64,000 bases of DNA from positions 1-64,000 of the forward strand of contig DKLZ01000086.1 in NCBI GenBank assembly GCA_002455955.1. Reading direction: 5' to 3'. Below the pieces are notes generated by a model. The model searched no databases. It saw only the letters and a program-made list of their open reading frames with translations, and was not told where the DNA came from. The stretch is from Dehalococcoidia bacterium UBA6627 (GTDB taxonomy: Bacteria; Chloroflexota; Dehalococcoidia; UBA2979). The position numbers were made by a program, and so were the translations under genes. Positions 28,797-37,923 of the stretch are shown in pieces (position 1 is the first letter of the stretch; each line of letters opens with the position of its first letter).

Positions 28797-29011
28797 TGGA
28801 CTCTACCTCCACCAGAGCTGGGACAGAATCATGAACATCTTCTGAAATTCACGCTTCCGCCTACTAGATTACGGATCGTTGGTGCACTCCGGTAGGACTA
28901 TTCGAAGGCGGTCAATTTAAATAACAGTAGAAAGCGAACCGGCAGCTCTTGCCTGACAGGCTGAACACTCTTTCCTCATCCAACATCTCGGGCCACTCAA
29001 AAAGTGAACTC

Positions 29012-30058
29012 TTAGAAATCTCGCAAGGACCGCTGTGCTGTCACCATCCCAGTCCCTTCTGTTGCAGCAGCACGCACACCAATTTCCTCCGCCAAAACAT
29101 TAAAATCTCGCAGCTCTATCTCGACGTCTTCGGCAATCTGCTCACGACCATAAACACGGCCACGCTCTCCACTATGGAGAGTACCCCACACCTCAGAAAA
29201 CCCTACCTGTTCCAGATCAGTGATTAGTTCGTCGGTTGTCCATCGCCGTAATTCGACGGCGAGTGACGATGTTGCATACGAAGCAAGTTGAACCAACAAA
29301 TTCGGACCAAGCGGAGATCCGGGATCGAGGCGTGTCTCACCCAACACGCGAGGCTCCGAAGCCGATGTAATCAGTGCTTCGCGATGAATGACAGCACCTG
29401 GCCCGTCCATCCCTAAAGCTAATGTGTAACGACGTTCTAATCGTGGCTCACGCACTCGCCGGATGTATTGAAAAAGAAGCTTCGAATCACCTTCCAATAG
29501 CGAAACGCTCTCGAGTTCCTGTACCGGCAAATCCCATTGCTGATAAGCGACTCGGAAAAAGCCGCCTGGTCGCAGTACACGATATATCTCTCGCATCGCC
29601 TGCTGTGAATCAGTGACCTCTTCAAGCGAATAGGACGCTGTTACCAGATCAACAGATTCGTCAGCGATAGGCATCTTCATCGCCGATGCCATCAGGAAAC
29701 AAACGTTGTTTATATTCAGTCGGCGTGCATTCCTCTTACAAATCAACGTCCGGCGTGACGATGGCTCAAGACCAATGACACGGACATCCTCGCGCGTATC
29801 AGCAATGGGAATAGAAGGCCAACCATCGCCCGGACCAATATCGAGTACGGTGGAGCGCTCTCCACTTTCGACCGTCGGAAGCCAAGAGACAAAATCTGCG
29901 ATTCGAGAAGCGTCTGCCCAGTGCTCCTCTCGCCTCGGATCGTAGGGGATGTCTACAAACGGGAGTTGGCGATAGCGTTGAAATGGAAGCAAATCGTAAT
30001 TTGCTTGGCTTGAATCGACCCAGGACACTGGAGCTAATTCTTGCCAAGCACGTTCCAT
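29012..30058 (-). CDS. SAM-dependent methyltransferase, class I
   Basis: The 348-residue protein has the Rossmann methyltransferase core in its middle: motif I VLDIGPGDGWPS (near residue 70), an acidic residue in VIGLEPSS, VDLVTASYSLEEV and VLRPGGFFRVAYQ. The C-terminal third is unlike standard members and has no name I know. The ATG at 30058 has no good ribosome-binding site. A perfect GGAGG at 30104-30108 sits six bases before an in-frame CTG at 30097, which would add LTRIDAAEIELSE. It lies after the MaoC pair on the same strand, with a strong hairpin between. The substrate is unknown. Confidence 0.78.
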   Translation of the reverse strand: MERAWQELAPVSWVDSSQANYDLLPFQRYRQLPFVDIPYDPRREEHWADASRIADFVSWLPTVESGERSTVLDIGPGDGWPSIPIADTREDVRVIGLEPSSRRTLICKRNARRLNINNVCFLMASAMKMPIADESVDLVTASYSLEEVTDSQQAMREIYRVLRPGGFFRVAYQQWDLPVQELESVSLLEGDSKLLFQYIRRVREPRLERRYTLALGMDGPGAVIHREALITSASEPRVLGETRLDPGSPLGPNLLVQLASYATSSLAVELRRWTTDELITDLEQVGFSEVWGTLHSGERGRVYGREQIAEDVEIELRDFNVLAEEIGVRAAATEGTGMVTAQRSLRDF

Positions 30059-30112
30059 CTCTGACAGTTCAATCTCCGCCGCATCTATTCGCGTCAGACC
30101 TTACCTCCTATA

Positions 30113-30140
30113 CAGAAGGGCACCGAATGGCGCCCTTCTG
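30113..30140 (-). terminator. Strong hairpin between MaoC and methyltransferase genes
   Basis: A nine-base perfect stem (cagaagggc / gcccttctg) can extend by two more pairs across one mismatch to a four-base loop. It starts 24 bases after the MaoC stop on the minus strand. No run of T follows, and the next gene's GGAGG begins four bases later, so it may be an mRNA-stabilising or attenuating hairpin and not a classical terminator. Confidence 0.5.
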
Positions 30141-30163
30141 ACGTCTACGAAGTCAGCGATTCG

Positions 30164-30586
30164 TTACGCATCAATGCGAGCTGTCGCTGTACCTCTCACG
30201 ACTTCACGACCATCTTGATTCGAAGTACTAACTGTGAGATCGACGAGATGCTGCCCGTCTTCCTCTCGTAACTCCTCGACGGCTATCGTGGCCGTCAATG
30301 TGTCCCCTGGCCATACCTGATTCACGAACCGAACACCGTATTTAGTTAGGCGACCATCACCGACATAATTCGTCAGAGCAACACCTGTCGCTCCCATCGA
30401 GAGCATCCCATGAGCGAAAACAGATGGATATCCTGCAATATCTTTTGTGAACACCTCATCTGTATGCACGGGATTGTAGTCTCCTGAGGCGCCCGCATAC
30501 TGAACAATTTGAGTTCGTGTGAGGTTATCCGCCACGACTTCTGTATGCTCATCTCCGACCTTGATCTCACTTGCCTTGAGTGCCAT
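30164..30586 (-). CDS. MaoC-like dehydratase, hydratase-2 motif half
   Basis: This 140-residue hotdog-fold protein has the hydratase 2 motif YAGASGDYNPVHTDEVF followed by GYPSVFAHGML, with Asp and His as the catalytic pair. It would add water to 2-enoyl-CoA (or the reverse), R-specific. The gene directly upstream codes for a MaoC-like protein without this motif. Such pairs form heterodimers (as HadA/HadB do). The spacing is eight bases. Confidence 0.9.
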   Translation of the reverse strand: MALKASEIKVGDEHTEVVADNLTRTQIVQYAGASGDYNPVHTDEVFTKDIAGYPSVFAHGMLSMGATGVALTNYVGDGRLTKYGVRFVNQVWPGDTLTATIAVEELREEDGQHLVDLTVSTSNQDGREVVRGTATARIDA

Positions 30587-30594
30587 CGAACTTC

Positions 30595-31083
30595 CTAACC
30601 TTGGTCCACTGGGCGTTCAGTTTGAACACCCACGGAGCGAGCGGTGATCACTAACTCATCATTCTGGTCGTAGTATTCCGTGATTGACTCGGAAAACTTC
30701 AACTTGCCAGCTCGCTTACTCTCACGCTCCCATGTTTCGCCTTGCTTATTCACCGAACGTAATACGTCGCCAGGACGAAGATGGCGGTGATACTCGAAGT
30801 GCTGCTCCGCATGCAGACCGCCACCTCCTCCACCGCCCGACTCACGCTCGACACCGGTCGACTCTTTTCCTGAGCCAAACCATGGTTCGCCAATCACCGG
30901 ACGGAGATAATACCCGGGCTCAAACTGTGCACTCGATTGAACAAACGTCGGTGGTGCAATCATCCCCGACGGTTCTGTTGTCTTAGCATAGTCCTCGTCG
31001 TAATAGATTTGGTTTGTGTCCCCTACTGCACGTGCAAACAACATGATGTGCCCAGCCTCGACTGGGAACCTCTCCACCGACAT
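30595..31083 (-). CDS. MaoC-like N-terminal (FAS1-type) dehydratase partner
   Basis: This 162-residue protein of the MaoC N-terminal-domain type begins with FPVEAGHIMLFARAVGDTNQIYYDE and has GMIAPPTFVQSS. It lacks the D-x-N-P-x-H motif carried by the next gene. An insertion rich in Gly (six in a row near residue 85) is notable. It is first of the two-gene unit. Together the pair should act as a cytosolic acyl-CoA dehydratase/hydratase of unknown chain preference. In Chloroflexus, a MaoC enzyme and a CaiB enzyme work in the 3-hydroxypropionate bicycle, but nothing here proves that role. Confidence 0.85.
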   Translation of the reverse strand: MSVERFPVEAGHIMLFARAVGDTNQIYYDEDYAKTTEPSGMIAPPTFVQSSAQFEPGYYLRPVIGEPWFGSGKESTGVERESGGGGGGGLHAEQHFEYHRHLRPGDVLRSVNKQGETWERESKRAGKLKFSESITEYYDQNDELVITARSVGVQTERPVDQG

Positions 31084-31311
31084 ACCTACTCCTCTCGGTG
31101 CATCAGCACTCTTTTTTCTCTAGCTGGCGGAGGATTCTAGCGCGCAGACCCGCCCACCGCGAGAGCACGATAGTTTGTTCAACCAGCTTCTATCCCAATT
31201 ACTCTTCCGATCATGAAGACAGCCTCAATGCAAAAACCATCTATCCAATGATTTTTTGACGTATCGTCGCAATTCAGTAATCGCTATCAGCATGCACTAG
31301 GCAGGTCAGAG

Positions 31312-31419
31312 TTAAAATAGCCCCCCAGTCCGGATAGCACGCTCGATAGCGTACACCACCAAAAGAGCGCCTCCGATGGCTATCCATTTCCAATAGAACC
31401 GACCAGGATCTTCCAGCAT
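31312..31419 (-). CDS. Possible 35-residue membrane peptide
   Basis: An open frame of 35 codons lies 44 bases after the nucleotidyltransferase stop on the same strand. It reads MLEDPGRFYWKWI, then a hydrophobic stretch of about 14 residues (AIGGALLVVYAI), then a basic tail ending in GGLF. The amphiphilic layout is that of a single-pass peptide. There is no clear ribosome-binding site, so it may be chance. The rest of 31084-31462 shows nothing I can name. Confidence 0.3.
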   Translation of the reverse strand: MLEDPGRFYWKWIAIGGALLVVYAIERAIRTGGLF

Positions 31420-31462
31420 CTCGCCACCACGCAATCCGCTATTTTGATAACGCAAACAGTCT

Positions 31463-32437
31463 CTAAGGTCGTCCGATGATCCCGCTTGGGGTCACGATAA
31501 TCTGTGAATCTTTAAGACCATGGATTACCGCTCCCGGTGCTATCAACGCGTCCGACAGTGTTACGTCCCGCAGACGACAACCAGAACCTACAACCACATT
31601 CGGACCAAGTTGGCAGTCTTCAACTATAGCGTCCGGTGCGATCAGGACGGAAATATCCTTTTCCTGAAGTAGCCGCTCCTGTGTCGAAAGCAACGCAGCA
31701 AGCGTACCGGTGTCATACCATTCGCCATCGAAGCAGCGCCCACCGATCGAATACCCTTCTTCGATCATCACTGACAACGTACCAGATATCTCTAATTCGC
31801 CCTTGGTGTTAACAACGGCATCGTCAAGCACACGATCAATCGCTTCAGGGCCCAGCAACCACCACGCAGGTGATGCGAGATTCCCTTTCGGACGCTTGGG
31901 TTTTTCGACAAATTCAACGATGCGCTCACCAACTAGTTGAGCTATCCCCATCGATGTCGGCGTTTTAGTGGGTGCAAGCGGCAACCATGCATCAACAGGT
32001 TCGTTCAACCAAGATCCGAACTGGCCTCGAATGTCACCTCCGTAAAGCAACGAATCAGCGGCAATCACGGCCACATGGCGCCGCCGTATACTGTTATTTG
32101 GAACATGAGCGAGTGCGCCTGCTGGTCCGTTAGGAATTGGCTGAACGACCACCTTGATCGACATACCGGCGGGCACTGATTCGCGAGAGATCTTTCCAGT
32201 TAATCTGTCGTCCGGCGTTACGACTATGAACACTTCTTTAATATCAGTCTCTGCTAGCCGCTCAAATGTATATGTGATCAAAGGTTGATTAAGCACCGGT
32301 ATGATCGCTTTAGGTAACTCGAGACTTAACGGCTGCAGTCGTTTCGCCCGCCCTCCCGTTAGGATCACCGCGAGCGGCCCCTCAATCATTTCTAGCCTTT
32401 CAGGAATACTACTCATGATAGAGCTAGATCTGCCCAA
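31463..32437 (-). CDS. Sugar-1-phosphate nucleotidyltransferase family protein
   Basis: The 324-residue product has the nucleotidyltransferase signature LTGGRAKRLQPLSLELPKAI (near residue 26), then AADSLLYGGD with the metal-binding Asp, FVEKPKRPKG and DTGTLAALL. The C-terminal part has hexapeptide-like turns (APDAIVEDCQLGPNVVVG) of a left-handed beta helix. Such enzymes make NDP-sugars (GDP-mannose, dTDP- or UDP-glucose type) for cell-surface glycans. The nucleotide and sugar cannot be read. ATG at 32416 is an alternative start. It is divergent from clpS. Confidence 0.85.
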   Translation of the reverse strand: MGRSSSIMSSIPERLEMIEGPLAVILTGGRAKRLQPLSLELPKAIIPVLNQPLITYTFERLAETDIKEVFIVVTPDDRLTGKISRESVPAGMSIKVVVQPIPNGPAGALAHVPNNSIRRRHVAVIAADSLLYGGDIRGQFGSWLNEPVDAWLPLAPTKTPTSMGIAQLVGERIVEFVEKPKRPKGNLASPAWWLLGPEAIDRVLDDAVVNTKGELEISGTLSVMIEEGYSIGGRCFDGEWYDTGTLAALLSTQERLLQEKDISVLIAPDAIVEDCQLGPNVVVGSGCRLRDVTLSDALIAPGAVIHGLKDSQIIVTPSGIIGRP

Positions 32438-32526
32438 GCAGTCTCAAATACCCTAGGACCAGTATGACATCCTCACGAATCTCAGGGGTCCACATGACCT
32501 CGAGAAACCACCCAAGATGTTGGTAA

Positions 32527-32871
32527 ATGACCCCAAAACCCAATACCGAAACTCCTGAACTTATCGAAGTCGAGAAACCTCAATTTGAGTCTCTTTACCA
32601 CCTCGTCTTACTCGATGACGACCAACACACGTACGATTACGTTATCGAAATGCTTGCCTCGATCTTCGGTTACGGGCCAGCAAAAGCATGGGCACTTGCT
32701 CGCGTTGTCGACGCTCAGGGACAGGCAATCCTGCAAACCGCCTCGAAGGAACGATGTCAGGATAATCAGCAAAGAATTCATTCCTACGGCGCTGACTCTC
32801 GCATACCCACATCGCTAGGTTCAATGTCAGCGATTATCGAAAAAGCATTCATGCCAGGCGATGCTGGGTAA
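32527..32871 (+). CDS. ClpS-like adaptor, variant binding pocket
   Basis: This 114-residue ClpS-fold protein has HLVLLDDDQHTYDYVIEML near residue 26, followed by the AWALARVVDAQGQAIL helix. In classical ClpS the pocket uses N-D-D-x-x-T and a His in V-H-x-x-G-x-A. Here the first is D-D-D-x-x-T and the His position is Asp (V-V-D-A-Q-G-Q-A). It would deliver substrates to ClpAP/ClpCP, but with changed N-end recognition. A second, more usual ClpS lies at 37591. No clpA or clpC lies in the window. It is divergent from the nucleotidyltransferase. Confidence 0.85.
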   Translation: MTPKPNTETPELIEVEKPQFESLYHLVLLDDDQHTYDYVIEMLASIFGYGPAKAWALARVVDAQGQAILQTASKERCQDNQQRIHSYGADSRIPTSLGSMSAIIEKAFMPGDAG

Positions 32872-33030
32872 TACGTATGTTCTTGTTGGTTAATTATCTT
32901 GGGAACGCCGCAATCAATAAATGCCGATCTCCAGATATTCAACGGTTACATAGAGTCATGAACCCTATCCGATAGTAGAAAGTAAACTTGGTGCTGAAAC
33001 CCAAACCTACCGAACAGGTAAACTTCCCTA

Positions 33031-34581
33031 ATGACTAGTGCTCCATCACCTCCCGAAACGCTCAACCTAACTCGTTACTGTCTCGAGAGCCGAGCACTCG
33101 ACCCATTAACTAGGAACAACCCTGCTTTCACTTTCATTGATCCAGAATCTGATGACCGCAGTTGGACGTATGCCGAGGTCTGGAACCACGTCGAAGCGAT
33201 CGCTCACGGATTGCTAGAGACAGGACTTAATCCAGGCGATCGCCTCCTCGTGCGTCTCCCTCACTCACCCGAATATGCCTTTACCTTCTTTGGCGCAACG
33301 CTTGCTGGTCTAATTCCGATTCCCGCATCACCAATGCTGACAGAGGAAGAATCTCGTTTCCTTCTAGAAGATTCCGGAGCAACTGCAATAATTATTCCTA
33401 AATCCTCGCAGGATATGGAATTCAAGGGCTTGACCATCACACCTGAAACTCTTGAAACCTTCGATCACTCGCAAGTAGGACGAGCGACCTCTGATCCACT
33501 TCCAAATACTAATGCTGAAGACCCTGCCTTCCTGATCTACACCTCAGGCACTACCGATCGACCGAAAGGTGTCCTCCACGCCCATCGCACCCTCCATGGC
33601 CGCGCACTTATGCGCGAAGGCTGGGAAGGATTCAAGAACAATGACGTCACGATGCATGCGGGCACGCTCAATTGGTCATACACCCTCGGAGTCGGACTTA
33701 TGGACTCTTGGGCGGCCGGAGCACATGCAGTGCTTCGAGGTGGAAGCTCTGATCCGGCCATCTGGCCAACGTTGATTGAACGGCTCGGCGTTACGATCTT
33801 CGTCGCTGTCCCCACCGTCTTCCGCCAAGTCCTCAAGTACGGGAATCCTGAGACTCATGACCTCTCATCACTGCGTCACGTACTCTGCGCCGGCGAAGCA
33901 CTCTCTCCTGCACTCTACGAAGAATGGACTGAACGGGTGGGCACTGAAATGTATGAGTCTCTCGGGATGACGGAAATATCCACATACATCTCGTCAGGCC
34001 CTAACACACCTGTACGCGTTGGCTCTCCAGGCCGTCCTCAACATGGACGACGCGTAGCAATTTTGGAAGAGGAATCAAGCAGTACCAAACCTTTACCAGC
34101 TGGTGCTATCGGCCTATTGGCAGTTCATAGATCTGATCCCGGGCTAATGATCGGCTATTGGAACCGAACAGACGAACAATCAGCCGTTTTCCGAGGCGAT
34201 TGGTTCGTCGGTGGTGATCGTGCCTCCATCGATCAAGACGGCTATGTCCATTTCCACGGAAGAGCTGATGATGTCATCAAGTCGTTTGGTTATCGTCTTT
34301 CACCCGTTGAGATCGAATCTGCGATCGAATCGCATCCTAGCGTTGCCGAAGCAGCCGTTGTCGGTCTTGCGATCGACGATCAAAAGACGCTCGTCACAGC
34401 CTGTATCGTACCCACTACCCCTAACAGTCTCAGCACTACCGACCTCGAAGCGCACGCGACTCGAAACCTAGCGGAGTATAAACGCCCTCACCAGTACCAC
34501 TTTGTCGAAGCTCTCCCTCGTACTCGCAACGGGAAGGTTCAGCGCAAAACTATCCTTGATCAGATTCGCAATAACCTCTGA
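33031..34581 (+). CDS. Acyl-CoA synthetase (AMP-forming), benzoate/medium-chain type
   Basis: This 516-residue member of the ANL superfamily has the P-loop-like A3 motif IYTSGTTDRPKGVLH (near residue 170). ESLGMTEISTYIS lies in the acyl-pocket region, the hinge is GRADDVIKSFGYRLSP, and the catalytic Lys lies in RNGKVQRKT near the C terminus. It forms an acyl adenylate and then the acyl-CoA, feeding acids to the CoA pathways in this window. The sequence recalls benzoate-CoA ligase and acetyl-CoA-synthetase-like proteins. The acid cannot be named. It stands alone on its strand. Confidence 0.88.
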   Translation: MTSAPSPPETLNLTRYCLESRALDPLTRNNPAFTFIDPESDDRSWTYAEVWNHVEAIAHGLLETGLNPGDRLLVRLPHSPEYAFTFFGATLAGLIPIPASPMLTEEESRFLLEDSGATAIIIPKSSQDMEFKGLTITPETLETFDHSQVGRATSDPLPNTNAEDPAFLIYTSGTTDRPKGVLHAHRTLHGRALMREGWEGFKNNDVTMHAGTLNWSYTLGVGLMDSWAAGAHAVLRGGSSDPAIWPTLIERLGVTIFVAVPTVFRQVLKYGNPETHDLSSLRHVLCAGEALSPALYEEWTERVGTEMYESLGMTEISTYISSGPNTPVRVGSPGRPQHGRRVAILEEESSSTKPLPAGAIGLLAVHRSDPGLMIGYWNRTDEQSAVFRGDWFVGGDRASIDQDGYVHFHGRADDVIKSFGYRLSPVEIESAIESHPSVAEAAVVGLAIDDQKTLVTACIVPTTPNSLSTTDLEAHATRNLAEYKRPHQYHFVEALPRTRNGKVQRKTILDQIRNNL

Positions 34582-34637
34582 ACATTAAACTGCTCGAACC
34601 CATAGATCGACTCGTTATACACACCCGTTGTCTGCTT

Positions 34638-35603
34638 TCATGCACGATCGAGAATCAGCCCCAGAAAGATCACGTAGGCAGAAAGTAAAAGCAATCCTTC
34701 TCGTCGATCAACCAACGATCTCGTATGCAATGCAACGATCGGGAAAAGCACAAGGCTGCTCAAACCAAGAGCGATCATCTCGAACTGATAGAGCGATTGG
34801 TCGAAATTCAGTGGAGCAACCAAGGCCGTCAAACCCAGAACGCCAAGTAGATTGAAAATGTTCGATCCAACTGCACTTGCTATAGCAATCTCATGTTCTC
34901 GCCGAAGCGCTGCGATCACCGTGGTCGCAATTTCTGGCAAACTTGTCCCAACAGCAACGACTGTGACACCAATTGCTAGATCACTCAATCCCAGCCGCTC
35001 CGCAACACCTGTCGCGCCTTGTACAACAACCGCTGCACCGAGAGCCAAGCAAGCAAGTCCCACGATCAGTAGGCAACCATTCGTGAGCGTCTTATCCAAG
35101 TATGGAGAGAGAGTCTTGGGAGTTTTATCTTCTTCACTGATCAGTACTGGAGATTCAGGCGCGAGTAAGAACGAAACTATAACGAAACCACCGAGACCAA
35201 CCACGAACAACATCAACCCTTCCCAACGAGCCAGTTCACCGTCCGTTCCAGCCAGTAAAACTGTCACTGTCGCTGCAAACAGGACCGGTATCTCCCAACG
35301 TAGTAACCGTCGATCAACCACCATCGGACTGACTACCGCCGCCATCCCAAGAACGAGAGCAACGTTGGCAACATTGGATCCAATCACATTACCAACACCA
35401 AGACCGTCGGAATCCCCTAACGAAGCCGTCATACTTATCACTAGTTCAGGTGCAGATGTCCCGAAGGCAACTATTGTCGACCCGACTAAAACACGACTCA
35501 TTCCAAAACTAGTAGCGATCAAAAGCGCAGAGCGAACAACGAGGCGGGCTCCCGTTAGTAAGACAGTCAATCCAATGACAACGAAGAGGAAATCAAGAGC
35601 CAT
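34638..35603 (-). CDS. Calcium/sodium antiporter of the CaCA family (YrbG-like)
   Basis: The 321-residue membrane protein has about ten helices in two inverted halves. The alpha-1 repeat is GTSAPELVISMTASLGD with a GNVIGSNVANVALVLG follow-up. The alpha-2 repeat is VAVGTSLPEIATTVIAAL with ASAVGSNIFNLLGVLG. Each repeat has the conserved Glu and Asn that bind ions. The family exchanges Na+ for Ca2+ or other cations. It is nine bases downstream of nhaA on the same strand, so these two Na+-linked exchangers form an operon for salt or pH balance, which fits a marine habitat. Confidence 0.93.
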   Translation of the reverse strand: MALDFLFVVIGLTVLLTGARLVVRSALLIATSFGMSRVLVGSTIVAFGTSAPELVISMTASLGDSDGLGVGNVIGSNVANVALVLGMAAVVSPMVVDRRLLRWEIPVLFAATVTVLLAGTDGELARWEGLMLFVVGLGGFVIVSFLLAPESPVLISEEDKTPKTLSPYLDKTLTNGCLLIVGLACLALGAAVVVQGATGVAERLGLSDLAIGVTVVAVGTSLPEIATTVIAALRREHEIAIASAVGSNIFNLLGVLGLTALVAPLNFDQSLYQFEMIALGLSSLVLFPIVALHTRSLVDRREGLLLLSAYVIFLGLILDRA

Positions 35604-35612
35604 TTTCTGAAA

Positions 35613-36959
35613 TCACACCCCAGAAGGTCGATTTGCCACTCGGAGTAAGGCATACCCAAGAGCTCCTGCAGCGAATGAGGCAATCAGGATCCCTACTTTG
35701 GCATTGATTAAGAGAGTCTCTGCTTCGAATGACAGCTGTGTCACGAACAATGAAACCGTGAAGCCAATTCCACCCAGCAGCGAAATTCCTACCACATGAG
35801 CCCAACGCACACCAAGAGGAAGCTGAGCACCTGCCTGAACTACCAGCCATACACCTAATGTCACGCCGATTGGTTTCCCTAGTAGGAGACCTAGGGTTAC
35901 ACCCCACATCAGGCTTGAGCTGAACACATCACCTAAAGTGTCCGGTGACAGCTCCACGCCGGCATTAGCAAGCGCAAAAATCGGTACGACTACGAATGCC
36001 ACAGGGCGCTGTAATGCATGCTCCAGACGGTCCAACGGTGACACCGCCCGCTGCCCGACTTCGGCAACTTCCATCAACGCATGAACACGATCCTCACGAT
36101 CGAGGGACGTTGCATTCTCGTTGGATTGTGACTGCAATCGCCCTAACACCGGTCGAATAATTGTTGTGAAATCCTCAGGGCGGTGCCAACTCTGCCATGG
36201 TGTCATAAGACCCAGCAATACCCCGACGATCGTTGCGTGAACACCGGATTGCAGCATTGCCATCCAGGCAATACCTCCTATCACGAAATATACGGGGACG
36301 TACCACATACCAAATTTGTTCAACATGTAAACCAACGTCAGCAGACCAATCACGATGCTCAGTGCACCGAAATCGATCGCATCTGTATAAAAGATTGCTA
36401 TCACTGCAATCGCTCCGAGATCATCAACAATCGCCATCGCCAGTAAGAGGATTTTGAGCCCCATAGGAATACGAGGCCCAACAAGAACAAGGACACCTAC
36501 AGCGAAAGCAATGTCAGTAGCCATCGGAATTGCCCAGCCCTCACGACCAGCAGAATTGCCAACTATTAAGAAGAAAACCAAAACTGGTATAACCATTCCG
36601 CCAATAGCGGCAGCGGCGGGCACCACCATTCGTCGGGCACTTGCTAGTTCGCCGATGGCGACCTCACGTTTGATTTCCATTCCTACCACAAAAAAGAAAA
36701 TGACCATCGCGGCGTCATTGATCCAAAAGTGCAAAGACTCGTCGACTGCGAAAAATCCTAGGTCAAATGCCAAGTGATGTTCGAATAAATGGTGATAACT
36801 ATCCGACCAAGGCGAGTTCACCCAAATCAATGCGATCAAGGCTCCTACCAATAAAACAACGCCACCCGCAGCCTCGGTACGAATAAACCGCTGGATCGGC
36901 CCAGCGAGGCGGACTTGTCGCACTCCTGCCGGTGGCCCAATATCGCCTGATACTTCCAT
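35613..36959 (-). CDS. nhaA: Na+/H+ antiporter NhaA
   Basis: This 448-residue inner-membrane protein has NhaA landmarks: GMEIKREVAIGELASAR near residue 90, the two adjacent ion-binding Asp residues in IVDDLGAIAVIAIFYT (near residue 175), and GKPIGVTLGVWL near the end. NhaA moves one Na+ out for two H+ in. The hydrophilic stretch around residues 258-300 (between helices) is longer than in E. coli NhaA (about 388 residues). It is first in a unit with the CaCA exchanger. Confidence 0.95.
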   Translation of the reverse strand: MEVSGDIGPPAGVRQVRLAGPIQRFIRTEAAGGVVLLVGALIALIWVNSPWSDSYHHLFEHHLAFDLGFFAVDESLHFWINDAAMVIFFFVVGMEIKREVAIGELASARRMVVPAAAAIGGMVIPVLVFFLIVGNSAGREGWAIPMATDIAFAVGVLVLVGPRIPMGLKILLLAMAIVDDLGAIAVIAIFYTDAIDFGALSIVIGLLTLVYMLNKFGMWYVPVYFVIGGIAWMAMLQSGVHATIVGVLLGLMTPWQSWHRPEDFTTIIRPVLGRLQSQSNENATSLDREDRVHALMEVAEVGQRAVSPLDRLEHALQRPVAFVVVPIFALANAGVELSPDTLGDVFSSSLMWGVTLGLLLGKPIGVTLGVWLVVQAGAQLPLGVRWAHVVGISLLGGIGFTVSLFVTQLSFEAETLLINAKVGILIASFAAGALGYALLRVANRPSGV

Positions 36960-37123
36960 CGTGATTCCATCCTGACCACGTCAAAAACTCTTCGCACATC
37001 TTATAATGGGGCGCTGGCAGCCTTGTGAGCGACTCCAAAGATGCCACAACACTGAAATTCAGTTATCACGGTGTTTCCCCGCAACAACACTAGTCCGATT
37101 TCTCAAGTAATAGCGAAAGTGAA

Positions 37124-37594
37124 ATGATGCCTAACACTCGCGATCAGATTCGCCTAAACAAAGCGGAACAAGACGAATTACTAGACAGCGTTACGACTCT
37201 CCAAATTGCCAGTATCCTCCCCGATGGTCGTCCACATTTAGTCCCAATGTGGTTCGCAAGAGATGACAATGGATTACTCGTTTTTTCAACATACGCGCGT
37301 TCACAGAAGATCAAGAACCTCGAGCGAGATGCTCGTATCACCGCACTCGCCGAAACTGGCGATACCTACGATCAAGTTCGTGGACTTTCAATAGAAGGTG
37401 TCGCAGAGATCATCCGAGATGCTTCGATTACAATGCGAACCATGCAACTAGTAGGCGCTCGCACGAATAGACAACCGCGCCCTGATATCAATCCAGATCA
37501 TGAATCAGAACCACCGCCAATCGCCTACAAACGAGTGACTGTCCGAATCAAGCCAGAGCGAATCCGTTCCTGGGACCATCGTAAATTGGCATGA
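37124..37594 (+). CDS. Pyridoxamine 5'-phosphate oxidase-fold flavin/F420 oxidoreductase
   Basis: This 156-residue split-barrel protein has LQIASILPDGRPHLVPMWFA (near residue 26) and FSTYARSQKIKNLERDARITAL, as in PPOX-class enzymes that use F420 or FMN. Reactions include quinone and mycotoxin reduction. The cofactor is not decided by sequence. Its stop overlaps the following clpS start (ATGA), so the two are co-translated, though no functional link is known. Confidence 0.82.
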   Translation: MMPNTRDQIRLNKAEQDELLDSVTTLQIASILPDGRPHLVPMWFARDDNGLLVFSTYARSQKIKNLERDARITALAETGDTYDQVRGLSIEGVAEIIRDASITMRTMQLVGARTNRQPRPDINPDHESEPPPIAYKRVTVRIKPERIRSWDHRKLA

Positions 37595-37923
37595 TCTCTT
37601 TCCGTCGTCGAATCACAATGCAGCCAACCTTAGTCACGCCAACAGTGACCAGAGTCACTAAACCAGAACCAAAGAGCCTCCGGGAACTTCTCCCACCGGC
37701 TACCGTCGTCCTGCACAATGACGATGTGAACACCATGGAGTATGTAGTCTTTGCACTACTCGACTGTGTGACCGAAGTTGACTACGAGCGTGCCCTTGAA
37801 ATCATGTTGCTGGCTCATCAATTCGGACAATCTGACGTTATCAGTTGTCCGTTTGAGCGTGCCGAACTTTATCGAAACCGTCTCGAATCTCACAACTTAT
37901 CCGCAACCATACGAAGGGGATAA
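37591..37923 (+). CDS. clpS: ClpS adaptor (classical pocket)
   Basis: The 110-residue protein contains VVLHNDDVNTMEYVV, with the N-D-D pocket, and MLLAHQFGQSDV, with the His that gates recognition of the N-terminal residue. It then has AELYRNRLESHN, the final helix. ClpS binds ClpA/ClpC and hands over proteins with bulky hydrophobic N-terminal residues. It starts inside the stop of the oxidoreductase (ATGA). An ATG at 37618 is a second option because the first nine residues are not conserved. It is one of two ClpS genes only 4.7 kb apart. Confidence 0.88.
   Translation: MISFRRRITMQPTLVTPTVTRVTKPEPKSLRELLPPATVVLHNDDVNTMEYVVFALLDCVTEVDYERALEIMLLAHQFGQSDVISCPFERAELYRNRLESHNLSATIRRG

Noticed and set aside
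34852..35610. Plus-strand frame of 252 codons across the Ca/Na antiporter
   Set aside because: Opposite to a gene with clear CaCA motifs; its low-complexity Thr/Ser/Pro/Arg make-up is typical of an antisense frame.
37002..37007. TATAAT box before the flavin oxidoreductase gene
   Set aside because: No -35 match at the right distance and 117 bases from the start; not called.
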